From CAZGSV01 sp964528605 (GTDB lineage Bacteria > Armatimonadota > Zipacnadia > CAZGSV01): a DNA stretch of 9,918 nt. Location: contig CAZGSV010000116.1 of assembly GCA_964528605.1 (NCBI GenBank), positions 1-9,918 on the forward strand, given 5' to 3'. The notes below the pieces were generated by a model. That model searched no databases. It had not been told where the DNA came from and saw only the letters and a program-made list of their open reading frames with translations. Both the position numbers and the translations under genes were made by a program. Of this stretch, positions 1-6,675 are shown one piece after another. Position 1 is the stretch's first letter. Every line of letters starts with the position of its first letter.

Positions 1-855
1 GAGCCGGTGACGTTCCAGGATCTGAGTTTTGCTCAGTGGCAGGCGCTGGGAAAGGACGCCGGGTCGCTGGTCGCGGACCCCAAGTTTGTGGACCCGGAGC
101 ACTTTGACTTCCGGCTGGCGCCCGACTCGCCGGCGCTGAGGATCGGCTTTAGGCCGTTCGACTACAGGCGGGCGGGAGTCTACGGCGATCCCGAGTGGGT
201 GAACCTGGCCAAGGGGGTGCGGTATCCGCCGGTTGAATTCGCGCCCGAGCCGCCCCCGCCGCCACCGCTGGCTTTCGAGGATGATTTCGAGTCCACCCCG
301 GTCGGCGCAGCGCCCCAGCGCGCGCGGGTGTACGTCGAGAACAAGGGCGACTCGATCGCGGTGACCGATGAGGTGACCGCGAGCGGGAAGCGCAGCCTCA
401 AGGCGGTGGACGCGCCCGGCCTCGAGTACCAGTTCAACCCGCACTTCTTCTACGTTCCCGATCACACGGAGGGCGTGACGCGCTTTGGGTTCAGGATGCG
501 CGTCCAGCAGGGCGTGTTCATGTTTCACGAGTGGCGCGACGACGCCGAGCCCTACCGGGTCGGGCCCAGCCTTTGGGTGGCCGAGGGGCGGCTGAGCGTG
601 GGCGGCAAGGAACTCCTCTCGCTGCCCATTGGCCAGTGGGTCGAGTTCCAGGTTGCTGCTCGGCTTGGCGTGGGGGCCAACGGCACTTGGGACCTAACGA
701 TCACGCTTCCGGGACAAGAGCCGGTCTCTTTCACGGGCCTGCCGACGGGAAGCCCCGATTGGCGCTCGCTCGACTGGCTCGGCTTCAGCAGCATGGCCAC
801 TGAAGCGACTGTCTTCTATCTTGACGACCTACGCTTGAGCAACGGGCCGGACTAG
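1..855 (+). CDS. C-terminal part of a secreted right-handed parallel beta-helix protein (5' end outside the window)
   Basis: The frame is open from the first base, so the gene starts upstream; a GTG at 7 is only an internal codon. The first ~75 residues (DPKFVDPEHFDFRLAPDSPA, then RIGFRPFDY and AGVYGDPEW) are the characteristic end of bacterial right-handed parallel beta-helix proteins, which are usually extracellular and act on or bind polysaccharides. A linker with six consecutive prolines (codons 250-267) joins this to a ~190-residue C-terminal domain. That domain has the beta-rich pattern of concanavalin/LamG-like carbohydrate-binding domains: it begins FEDDFES, contains WVEFQVAARLG and ends FYLDDLRLSNG. 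The stop is TAG at 853-855, 49 nt from the end of the convergent hydrolase gene. Catalytic activity cannot be judged because the body of the helix is missing. The family call is fairly secure; the substrate is unknown. Confidence 0.8.
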   Translation, partial: EPVTFQDLSFAQWQALGKDAGSLVADPKFVDPEHFDFRLAPDSPALRIGFRPFDYRRAGVYGDPEWVNLAKGVRYPPVEFAPEPPPPPPLAFEDDFESTPVGAAPQRARVYVENKGDSIAVTDEVTASGKRSLKAVDAPGLEYQFNPHFFYVPDHTEGVTRFGFRMRVQQGVFMFHEWRDDAEPYRVGPSLWVAEGRLSVGGKELLSLPIGQWVEFQVAARLGVGANGTWDLTITLPGQEPVSFTGLPTGSPDWRSLDWLGFSSMATEATVFYLDDLRLSNGPD

Positions 856-866
856 GCTTGTGGGCA

Positions 867-881
867 CGCCTGGCGCAGGCG
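867..881. terminator. Short GC-rich hairpin in the convergent gap (weak terminator candidate)
   Basis: CGCCTG and CAGGCG form a perfect 6-bp stem around a 3-nt loop. It sits in the 49-nt gap between two genes that end facing each other, where a bidirectional terminator is expected. There is no T tract on either strand, so an intrinsic terminator is not proven. Confidence 0.25.
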
Positions 882-904
882 ATCCCGCTGAAGGCGACCG
901 CGTA

Positions 905-2206
905 CTACCTCTTGCCCAGTTCCACGTGCTCGGTGCTGATGCACATCAGGCGATCCTTCGCAGGGATCACCTTAGAGCCGTCCAGCGCCCACAGGTCGCC
1001 GCGCGCCGCCTCTTGCCACAGGTTGAAGTAGAAGACGGTGGTGCCGCGCGGGAGTTTGGCGGTCACGCGGCCGCCGGTCTTGCTCTGGTCCAGCGTCGCG
1101 GTAGCGATGTGCCACTTGCGTTCTTTCCAGACCCCGCTGTCGGTGGTGTAGTTGAACTCGGCTTTCACAATGGGCGCCTTCGTCGTGAACCTGGCCCAGG
1201 CGTAGTGGGCGTTGCGTCCTTGGCGTAAGATGTGCGGGAGCGGCCCGCTGCGGCTCACAATGCTCTGGGCGAAGGCCAGGATCTCGGGCGGGTTCTCCCC
1301 TGCCCCTCCATGCGCGTGGGACATCTCGACGCGGATGGCGAGCGTGCGTGGTCCTCTGGGCAGGTGGTAAGACTTCTCGAGCGAATCCAGAGGATAGGCG
1401 AAGTCGTTAGTGCCGGTGACCCAAAGAATGGGCATCTGGGCCAGGGGTAGGTAGCGCGAAGGGTCCCACAGGGAGACCCAGCGCTTGGTCTGCTCTGGGC
1501 CAATCTGTTCGAAGGTGGGCAGCCAGGCGGAGTCCTCGTGTAGGAAGCCGCAGCCGTACACGGGCACCGCGAATCGGAAGCGTTTGTCAACGCCGGCGGC
1601 CATGCAGGTCAGGTAACCGCCCCAAGACAGGCCGGTGATGCCGATGCGGTTGGCGTCCACCTCGGGGAACGAGCGGAGCAGCGAATTGGCGAGCACAACC
1701 TGCGCCACGGCGTGGTACGGCCATTGGTCCTCGGGGGGGCTGTCCACCTTGCTGAATGCCTCATTCAGGCCGGGCCCGGGGAACTCGTTCTTGAACCCTT
1801 GGGGCGCGCCGCCGCCGTGATCCATGGCGATGGCAGCGTAGCCGCGCTTGTTCCACAGGCGGACCCACCAGTCAAAGGCCGTGCCTCCGCCTCCGTGCAC
1901 GAGCACGATGCCTGGCACCTTGCGCTTTGCAGAGGCGCCCTTGGGCTTGCCGTAGAAGGCGAAGACGGTCGTGCGTTTCCCTTCAAGCGGGGGCCCTTCG
2001 TAGAAGAGGGCCTGCACGCCCTCGGCCTGCGGGCCGGGCGCCGGGTAGGTCTGCGGCGGCTTGGAGAGTGCCGCCATCTCCCAGGGGATCGCCACGGCTT
2101 GCCGCGCGCCGCGCTGTCGGCCGGGACGATCTGCCCTACCCGCGGCGGCCGTCAGACATAGCGCGGCCGCTAACGCCGCCGCTAGTGCGAAGTGAACGGA
2201 ACCCAT
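905..2206 (-). CDS. Exported alpha/beta hydrolase, acetylxylan esterase / dienelactone-hydrolase type
   Basis: This 433-residue protein begins with a signal peptide: a hydrophobic Ala/Leu-rich stretch at about residues 5-22, likely cut near AGRA-D (25-26). The alpha/beta hydrolase core spans about 65-320. It shows the oxyanion-hole motif HGGGG (104-108), the nucleophile elbow GLSWGG with Ser194, an acid Asp268 in TGTND, and His297 in SHAHGG, a complete Ser-Asp-His triad. Residues 325-433 form a second beta-rich domain (KAEFNYTTDSG, VFYFNLW, ISTEHVEL) often found behind such hydrolases in secreted esterases. The ATG is preceded by GGAGG at 2216-2220 with 9-nt spacing. Family members deacetylate xylan or hydrolyse related esters; the substrate here is inferred. 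The gene is convergent with the beta-helix gene and lies 167 nt behind the GNAT gene on the same strand, so it may have its own promoter, though I see no clear one. Confidence 0.85.
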   Translation of the reverse strand: MGSVHFALAAALAAALCLTAAAGRADRPGRQRGARQAVAIPWEMAALSKPPQTYPAPGPQAEGVQALFYEGPPLEGKRTTVFAFYGKPKGASAKRKVPGIVLVHGGGGTAFDWWVRLWNKRGYAAIAMDHGGGAPQGFKNEFPGPGLNEAFSKVDSPPEDQWPYHAVAQVVLANSLLRSFPEVDANRIGITGLSWGGYLTCMAAGVDKRFRFAVPVYGCGFLHEDSAWLPTFEQIGPEQTKRWVSLWDPSRYLPLAQMPILWVTGTNDFAYPLDSLEKSYHLPRGPRTLAIRVEMSHAHGGAGENPPEILAFAQSIVSRSGPLPHILRQGRNAHYAWARFTTKAPIVKAEFNYTTDSGVWKERKWHIATATLDQSKTGGRVTAKLPRGTTVFYFNLWQEAARGDLWALDGSKVIPAKDRLMCISTEHVELGKR

Positions 2207-2373
2207 CGGGGGTAACCTCCTAGCGGCGTCCGACCGCCTGGCCGAAAGACCGTGCCAAGCCGATCAGTGCGGCCCGGCGCCGACAGGCTGCCTCTACAGT
2301 CTTCTGAGATTCGTAAAGGGATACAGGCTTGCTCTTCCGCTGTCCACCTCCCTCCTTAGCGTGCGGTGATCGC

Positions 2374-3195
2374 TCATACGGCCGGAGCGTGTCCCTCGTG
2401 CACTTCCCAGGAGAACGTCCACATGTGCTCAAGGAAGCCGACCGAACGAGCGAGTCTGAGCGAGCCTACGTTCTGGGCCTCCGTGCTCCAGAGAGGGATG
2501 CCTCGCTCGGAGGCGATGTGCTCGACCAGTACGGACACGACGGCCTGGCCGAACCCTCGGTTCCAGTATGGACGGCGCGTCCAGACCCCGAGGGCATGGA
2601 ACCGGCGGTCCTCAACCTCGAGTCGGGGCAGGTTCCACGCGGTCGAGGCGATCACCTCGCCCTCTCTGACCGCGCAGACGTGCTCTGCCTCCGGAAGGAA
2701 GTGCTGGTCCGGAATGTCGCCCGGGCGCAGCATCTCCACCCTGGCCTTCAACTCGCTCTCGACTGGCTTGGGCGTATCGCAGTACAGCAGGATGTTCAGA
2801 TTGCAGGCCGGCGCTGGAAGGCCCGGATCGCGGTCCGCGATTTGCTCCAGAGCATAGGCCACATAGACGTTGCAGGCCGGGCGCAGATGGTGCTGCAGCG
2901 TTGCCTGAAGTTGCGAGACAAGGGCTGCGTAGTCGTCGTCCGCGCGTGTCGCGACGGTTTCGGCAATCGCAGTAGCGAGGGCGGCGTCTTGGCAGGCGAC
3001 GATGCCGCCCTCGGCGGTCAGGATTGCCCGATTCAGGTCTGAGGGGAAGTGACGTACGTTCTGCCGCGGCGGGGAGCCGGCCGGCCGGTCTCCCGGAATC
3101 CCCTCCGGCAGGCCTACGCGCTTCTCATCTTCGCGCGCCAAGGCGCGAAGGCAACGCCCGATGCTCGCATCTTCACTGCGAGGTTTCGGTCTCAT
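2374..3195 (-). CDS. GNAT-family N-acetyltransferase
   Basis: This 273-residue cytoplasmic protein has a GNAT fold in its C-terminal third (about 170-265). A beta strand VCAVREGEVIAS leads into HALGVWTRRPYWNRGFG (200-216), the acetyl-CoA pyrophosphate-binding motif A, with W-N-R-G-F-G in place of the usual R/Q-x-x-G-x-G/A. Then follow a helix and QNVGSLRLARSVGF (241-254), the motif B signature. Residues 60-170 form an additional, mostly helical N-terminal domain that I do not recognise. The first 50 residues are rich in Arg and Pro and may be disordered. The start is well supported: AAAGGAGAG lies just upstream of an ATG that overlaps the end of the methyltransferase gene by 23 nt, so translation is probably coupled. 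The family transfers acetyl groups from acetyl-CoA to amines; this substrate is unknown. Confidence 0.85.
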   Translation of the reverse strand: MRPKPRSEDASIGRCLRALAREDEKRVGLPEGIPGDRPAGSPPRQNVRHFPSDLNRAILTAEGGIVACQDAALATAIAETVATRADDDYAALVSQLQATLQHHLRPACNVYVAYALEQIADRDPGLPAPACNLNILLYCDTPKPVESELKARVEMLRPGDIPDQHFLPEAEHVCAVREGEVIASTAWNLPRLEVEDRRFHALGVWTRRPYWNRGFGQAVVSVLVEHIASERGIPLWSTEAQNVGSLRLARSVGFLEHMWTFSWEVHEGHAPAV

Positions 3196-4060
3196 GCTGA
3201 CTCTCTCCTTTCATCTCCCGGTCGGCGGGTGGCCCGCTTGGCGACGATGCCGGTGCTTGGCAGAGCAGGATCCGCTTCGCCGCGCGCTCGGTGAACCCCT
3301 CTGGCGCATAGGGGAATGGCTCGCCCCGAGTCCAGGCCTTCCAATCCACGACCTTAGGGTCGTCGCCGTAGACCGCCAGCAGCGTCAGCCCTGCATCGGC
3401 CACAAGGCGCTCCAGTTCCGGAAGAAGGTACAGTCGCCAGGACAAGGGCATCGTGTGCCGCTTGCCCGTGGCCAGATTGATGGCGATGACATCGAACCCG
3501 AACCTGGCCTGCAGGACATTCTTGGTGCCCTGTGTGAGGAACAGCAGACTCGGGTCGTCGCCGGCGAAGCCCCAGCCCTGCTTCAACTCCTCGGGCAGGC
3601 TGGTGTAGTTCTGGGTGTCAATCAGAGCCAGGCCGCCGCTTCTCAGGGCGCGGCGGATTCCGTCCAGCGTGCCGACGTTCTCCTCGTGCGGGAAGATGGC
3701 GAACGTGTTGCCCCAGAGGATCGCCGCGTCGAACTCGCTCTCGAACGTCATGCATGTCATGTCGCCGCGGACGAACCGGACGTTCACGCCCACCTCGGCC
3801 GCACCGCGCGTTGCGGCCTCGAGAAAGGGCTGCGACCATTCGAGCGCGGTCACTTCGTAGCCGCGCCGGGCAAGTTCGATCGCGTGGTAACCTAGGCTGC
3901 AGCCGAGGTCGAGCACTTTGGCGCCCTGCGGCATCTGAAGGGCGCGCTCGATGAAGCCTACGGCTGAGGAGATGCCCGATTCAGAGGGCAGGCCTTCCCA
4001 TTCCCAGTACACCATGTCTTCAAACGCTTGCTCCCACGGATGGTCTTTGTGGCTGTGCAT
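3173..4060 (-). CDS. Class I SAM-dependent methyltransferase
   Basis: This 295-residue soluble protein contains the Rossmann-like SAM-binding core: motif I VLDLGCSLG (49-57), an acidic end to strand beta2 in TALEWS with Glu74, VRGDM with Asp100, and GGLALIDTQNY (142-152). The C-terminal part (about 155-270) is a beta-rich lid that probably sets substrate choice. The frame is open 23 codons further upstream to a TTG. I prefer the ATG at 4058-4060 because AAGGAG lies 9 nt before it and the extension (Gly/Arg-rich) reads through untranslated leader. The 3' end overlaps the GNAT start by 23 nt, so the two form an operon. A ~260-nt leader with a small ORF and hairpins precedes the gene. The family methylates small molecules, proteins or RNA; nothing in the sequence identifies the acceptor. 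Confidence 0.85.
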   Translation of the reverse strand: MHSHKDHPWEQAFEDMVYWEWEGLPSESGISSAVGFIERALQMPQGAKVLDLGCSLGYHAIELARRGYEVTALEWSQPFLEAATRGAAEVGVNVRFVRGDMTCMTFESEFDAAILWGNTFAIFPHEENVGTLDGIRRALRSGGLALIDTQNYTSLPEELKQGWGFAGDDPSLLFLTQGTKNVLQARFGFDVIAINLATGKRHTMPLSWRLYLLPELERLVADAGLTLLAVYGDDPKVVDWKAWTRGEPFPYAPEGFTERAAKRILLCQAPASSPSGPPADREMKGESQHETETSQ

Positions 4061-4120
4061 CCATCTTCGCTCCTTGCCAGCGAGAGATTCGTGCGAACAG
4101 CCTCCGCGACCGCCCCCCCA

Positions 4121-4160
4121 GAAAACCAAGCGGTCACGCGCGCAGTCGCTGCGTGACCGC
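4121..4160 (-). terminator. Terminator-like stem-loop in the leader of the methyltransferase gene (attenuator candidate)
   Basis: Arms at 4130-4139 and 4151-4160 (GCGGTCACGC / GCGTGACCGC) pair perfectly over 10 bp around an 11-nt loop. Read on the minus strand, the stem is followed by TTGGTTTTC. It lies about 70 nt before the methyltransferase ATG and 43 nt after the stop of a 22-codon ORF. Because no other gene ends here, it would act on transcription into the methyltransferase-GNAT operon. It could instead be an operator for a dimeric protein. Confidence 0.4.
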
Positions 4161-4172
4161 CTTAGACCTCAG

Positions 4173-4194
4173 CCTGCGTCCTCGTGAGCGCAGG
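4173..4194 (-). promoter_or_regulatory. Second leader hairpin
   Basis: CCTGCG (4173-4178) and CGCAGG (4189-4194) pair perfectly over 6 bp with a 10-nt loop. It lies between the small leader ORF and the terminator-like stem. On the minus-strand RNA, its later arm overlaps an AGGCTG (4170-4175) that could instead pair with CAGCCT inside the small ORF (4232-4237), which would give mutually exclusive folds. Six-base matches are common in GC-rich DNA, so this is tentative. Confidence 0.25.
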
Positions 4195-4202
4195 GAATTA
4201 CC

Positions 4203-4271
4203 TCATGGCCTGCTCCTGAGGAGGCGTGCAGAGGCTGCCGCACGTATTGTTACTCGGTTGTGCTTCGTCAT
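4203..4271 (-). CDS. Possible 22-aa leader peptide ORF
   Basis: ATG at 4269-4271 is preceded by a near-ideal Shine-Dalgarno (GGGAGGTGAT; GGAGG is 8 nt from the ATG). The frame runs 22 codons to a TGA. The predicted peptide, MTKHNRVTIRAAASARLLRS followed by R-P, is basic with six Arg and one Lys and has no recognisable domain. It sits about 50 nt downstream of the predicted transcription start and upstream of two hairpins and the methyltransferase gene. That is the usual position for a leader peptide in ribosome-mediated attenuation. The ribosome binding site is the main argument for translation. The ORF could also be a chance reading frame. Confidence 0.4.
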   Translation of the reverse strand: MTKHNRVTIRAAASARLLRSRP

Positions 4272-4291
4272 CTGCATCACCTCCCTCTCTC

Positions 4292-4304
4292 CAACTGCCA
4301 GTTG
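4292..4304. repeat. Small inverted repeat just downstream of a predicted transcription start
   Basis: CAACT and AGTTG are perfect 5-bp arms around GCC. The element lies between the predicted minus-strand promoter and the ribosome binding site of the 22-codon ORF. It could be an operator or a small RNA hairpin; at this length, chance is also possible. Confidence 0.2.
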
Positions 4305-4327
4305 CCTAAGTGCACGAGGGCAAGGAC

Positions 4328-4356
4328 ATTCTAGCCGCGGCGCCCGCCCAGCGCAA
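4328..4356 (-). promoter_or_regulatory. Sigma70-like promoter for the leader and methyltransferase-GNAT operon
   Basis: On the minus strand, TTGCGC (4351-4356) and TAGAAT (4328-4333) are separated by exactly 17 nt. The -10 box matches TATAAT at five of six positions; the -35 keeps TTG. Transcription would begin near 4321, leaving about 50 nt to the 22-codon ORF and about 260 nt to the methyltransferase start. Confidence 0.45.
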
Positions 4357-4430
4357 TGGGGTCGGCCCGGCGGCGGGCGAGGGGCCGAGAGAGTAGTGGC
4401 AGCAAACGGGAGAGGCGGTCAAGCAGGGCG

Positions 4431-4459
4431 TTGTTGCTTTGCGGGGGCTGAGTTACACT
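4431..4459 (+). promoter_or_regulatory. Candidate promoter for the DUF1080 gene
   Basis: TTGTTG (4431-4436) and TACACT (4454-4459) lie 17 nt apart, about 90 nt before the DUF1080 start. The -10 matches the consensus at four of six positions. The stretch from 4357 to 4430 shows no gene or clear element, and 4460-4530 likewise holds no convincing ORF. Confidence 0.3.
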
Positions 4460-4547
4460 CGCCCCAACGCGCGCTTGGTCGGCTTCGCGGAGGCATGCTC
4501 CGAGTCGTCAGGCGCCAGCAATCGCGGAAGCGAAAGGAGATCTGGCT

Positions 4548-5180
4548 ATGGTCGGCTTGACCCCACCTTCGAATGCAGTGGTGGTGTTCAATGGCAAGGA
4601 CGTGAGCAACTGGACAAAGAGGGACGGCAGCCCGGCGGTTTGGCCTGTGGAGGACGGCGTGATGACCTCGCACGGCGGCGATATCATGACCCAGGAGACG
4701 TTCCTCGATTTCTACCTGCACTTGGAGTTCCGGTGCCCTGACATGCCCGAGGCCAAGGGGCAGGCGAAGGGCAACAGCGGGGTGTATCTGGCGGGCCGGT
4801 ATGAGGTTCAGGTGCTGGACTCTTACGGTTGGGAGGTGCCGGGCAAGGGTGACTGCGGCGCCGTCTACAACCAGTTCGCGCCACTCGTCAACGCGTGCAA
4901 GCGCCCGCTGGAGTGGCAGTCTTACGACGTCATCTTCCGCGCAGCGCGCCTCGATGAGAGCGGCAACGTGCACGACCGCGTGCGGCTGACCGTGCTGCAC
5001 AACGGGATCGTGATTCAGAACAACGTCGAGTTGCCCGGGGTGACGGGCGGCGCCATTGACGGCAAGGAGGGCGTTCCCGGACCGCTGCTGCTGCAGGACC
5101 ACGGCGACCTGGTGCAATACCGGAACGTCTGGATTGTGGCGCTGCCGCTCAAGGGGGCGCCCGAGTACGGACCGCGGTAA
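4548..5180 (+). CDS. DUF1080 / 3-keto-disaccharide hydrolase domain protein
   Basis: The 210-residue protein is a single DUF1080 domain (about 10-200), a concanavalin-like jelly roll. Family signatures are clear: VFNGKDVSNW (13-22), GNSGVYLAGRYEVQVLDSY (75-93), YDVIFRAARL (126-135), TVLHNGIVIQ (148-157) and LLLQDHGDLVQYRNVWI (180-196). Characterised members hydrolyse 3-keto-glycosides, and many others are uncharacterised. Unlike most relatives, this one lacks a signal peptide or lipobox and starts almost directly at the domain, so it is probably cytoplasmic. The ATG follows AAAGGAGA with 7-nt spacing. An intrinsic terminator begins 30 nt after the stop, so it is probably transcribed alone. 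The domain call is strong; the exact substrate is inferred only from the family. Confidence 0.88.
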   Translation: MVGLTPPSNAVVVFNGKDVSNWTKRDGSPAVWPVEDGVMTSHGGDIMTQETFLDFYLHLEFRCPDMPEAKGQAKGNSGVYLAGRYEVQVLDSYGWEVPGKGDCGAVYNQFAPLVNACKRPLEWQSYDVIFRAARLDESGNVHDRVRLTVLHNGIVIQNNVELPGVTGGAIDGKEGVPGPLLLQDHGDLVQYRNVWIVALPLKGAPEYGPR

Positions 5181-5209
5181 GAAGCGGCGCAGGTCGTTTC
5201 GCTTAGCGG

Positions 5210-5243
5210 AGGGCTCCCTCTTCTGTTGCAGAGGGAGCCCTTT
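5210..5243 (+). terminator. Intrinsic terminator after the DUF1080 gene
   Basis: Arms 5210-5221 (AGGGCTCCCTCT) and 5230-5241 (AGAGGGAGCCCT) pair perfectly over 12 bp around an 8-nt loop, followed by TTTCT. It lies 30 nt past the stop codon. The downstream amidohydrolase therefore needs either readthrough or a promoter in the remaining 71 nt, where I see none that is convincing. Confidence 0.8.
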
Positions 5244-5314
5244 CTGCTACTCTCCCGGCACGCGACGCAGGCCACGCCCCCGGCGAGCCGGAGCGAGATA
5301 GGTCAGGTGAGACG

Positions 5315-6598
5315 ATGGCTACCGAGAAGCAGAACTACGACCGGCTGATGGAGACCATGGCGGAGATGGAAATCGTGGACTCCCACGAGCACTTGCCGCC
5401 GGAGGCCGACCGGGTGTCCCAAACCAAGGACTTCTCCATGTTCTTCAGCCACTACTGCCATGGCGACTTGCTTGCGGCGGGCATGCCGCCCAAGGACGCG
5501 AACGCCTTGCTGGGCGACAAAGCGTCAGTGGAGGAGAAGTGGCGGCTATTCGAGCCCTTTTACCCGCGCATACAGGATGGATCGTACTGCCGCGCGGCGC
5601 ACATCGCCATGGAGAAGTTCTACGGCCTCAGCCGGCTGACCTCGCTGGCCGACGCGGAGGCGCTGACGGCGAAGGTACGCAAGGCCAACAAGCCTGGGCT
5701 GTATCGCAAGGTGCTCAAGGGTGCGTGCCGGATTCGGGTGGCGATGAACTACGGGTCGGTGACGGACGACCCCGAGTTCTTCGCGCCCGTGCTCTTTGTC
5801 AACCACTTCGCCGAGGTGAGCAAGGCCACCATACGCGGGCTGGAGGACGAACTGGGCGTCTCGTGCGGGTCGCTTTCGACCTATGTGGAGGCGGTGCGCG
5901 AGCGGCTGCGCCAGTGGAAGACGCAGGGCATGAAAGGAGTCAAGTTCCACTTCGCGTATATGCGCGACCTCTACTTTGCGCCGCGGACGCACGCGGAAGC
6001 GGAGGCGGTCTTCAACCGCGTGCTGGAGGAAGGATACGGCTGGCGGAATGTCTCGCTCGGCTTCGAGGAGAGCCGGCCGCTGCAAGACTACATGGTGCAC
6101 CGGCTGGTGGAGATGGCCGGCGAGTTGGAGGTGCCGGTGGTCTTTCATTCGGCGCTGCAGGCCATGACCGACCACAACGCGGACGACGCCCGCCCTACCC
6201 GCCTGTGGAACTTGCCCCATCGCTACCGCCGCGTGGACTTCGTCATCCTGCACGCCGGTCTGCCCTGGATGGAGGACGCGGCGTTGCTCGCGAAGCACTA
6301 CCCCAACGTGTACCTCGACATGGGATGGGACCACCTGATGTCGCCTGAGATTTCCACGCGCGCGCTTTGCACGTGGGTTGACGTGGTGCCGATGAACAAG
6401 GTGTTCGGCTTTGGCGGCGACTACGCGGTGGTGGAGAAGGTGTACGGCCACCTGACGCTGGCGCGCCAGAACATCGCCCGCGCGCTGGCGGCCAAGATGG
6501 CGCGGGACGGGATGTCGCTGGAGCGGGCGCGGGCCTGGGTGCGGGCGATGCTGTTCGACAATCCCAACCGGGTCTTCCGTCTGGGGCTAACCGGCTGA
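5315..6598 (+). CDS. Amidohydrolase-superfamily protein (amidohydrolase_2 / uronate-isomerase-like)
   Basis: This 427-residue soluble protein has the TIM-barrel metal site of the amidohydrolase superfamily. It shows DSHEH (22-26; H24 and H26 on strand 1), VVFHSA with His278, ILHAG with His313, and GFGGD with Asp369 at the end of the barrel. Lys210 and His212 in KGVKFHF are further candidates for the active site. The helical insert at about 35-130 and the tail LARQNIARALAAKM...LFDNPNRVF (about 382-421) resemble uncharacterised amidohydrolases of Planctomycetes-like bacteria and, more distantly, uronate isomerases. Hydrolysis, decarboxylation or isomerisation are all possible, so no reaction is assigned. 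There is no signal peptide. The start ATG has only a modest AGGTGAG ribosome binding site. The gene is convergent with the creatininase-family gene, with 77 nt between them. Confidence 0.85.
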   Translation: MATEKQNYDRLMETMAEMEIVDSHEHLPPEADRVSQTKDFSMFFSHYCHGDLLAAGMPPKDANALLGDKASVEEKWRLFEPFYPRIQDGSYCRAAHIAMEKFYGLSRLTSLADAEALTAKVRKANKPGLYRKVLKGACRIRVAMNYGSVTDDPEFFAPVLFVNHFAEVSKATIRGLEDELGVSCGSLSTYVEAVRERLRQWKTQGMKGVKFHFAYMRDLYFAPRTHAEAEAVFNRVLEEGYGWRNVSLGFEESRPLQDYMVHRLVEMAGELEVPVVFHSALQAMTDHNADDARPTRLWNLPHRYRRVDFVILHAGLPWMEDAALLAKHYPNVYLDMGWDHLMSPEISTRALCTWVDVVPMNKVFGFGGDYAVVEKVYGHLTLARQNIARALAAKMARDGMSLERARAWVRAMLFDNPNRVFRLGLTG

Positions 6599-6675
6599 GC
6601 GGTACTCGAGGGCGCGCGGCCGCACCCGTTGTGCAGTCCTGCCACCCCGGCGGTGGTCGCGCAGCCGGCCGCCGA

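Noticed and set aside
2220..2432. Minus-strand frame filling the gap between the GNAT and hydrolase genes
   Set aside because: An AGGAGGGAGG element is present, but no ATG, GTG or TTG in this frame follows it at a usable distance. The frame also overlaps the GNAT 3' end.
4061..4129. Upstream TTG start adding 23 residues to the methyltransferase
   Set aside because: The extension is Gly/Arg-rich, lacks a good ribosome binding site and begins inside the hairpin tail. The ATG at 4058-4060 has AAGGAG at 9 nt.
4495..4560. 21-codon plus-strand ORF overlapping the DUF1080 start
   Set aside because: Its GGAGG is only one base from the ATG, too close to work well, and the peptide shows no feature beyond basic residues.
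4419..5117. Minus-strand 232-codon frame opposite the DUF1080 gene
   Set aside because: It covers a well-supported gene, runs through that gene's promoter and ribosome binding site, and has no recognisable motif.
5546..6451. Long minus-strand frame opposite the amidohydrolase gene
   Set aside because: It is a high-GC shadow: the plus-strand protein has clear family motifs, while this frame is His/Arg/Val-rich with no recognisable domain.
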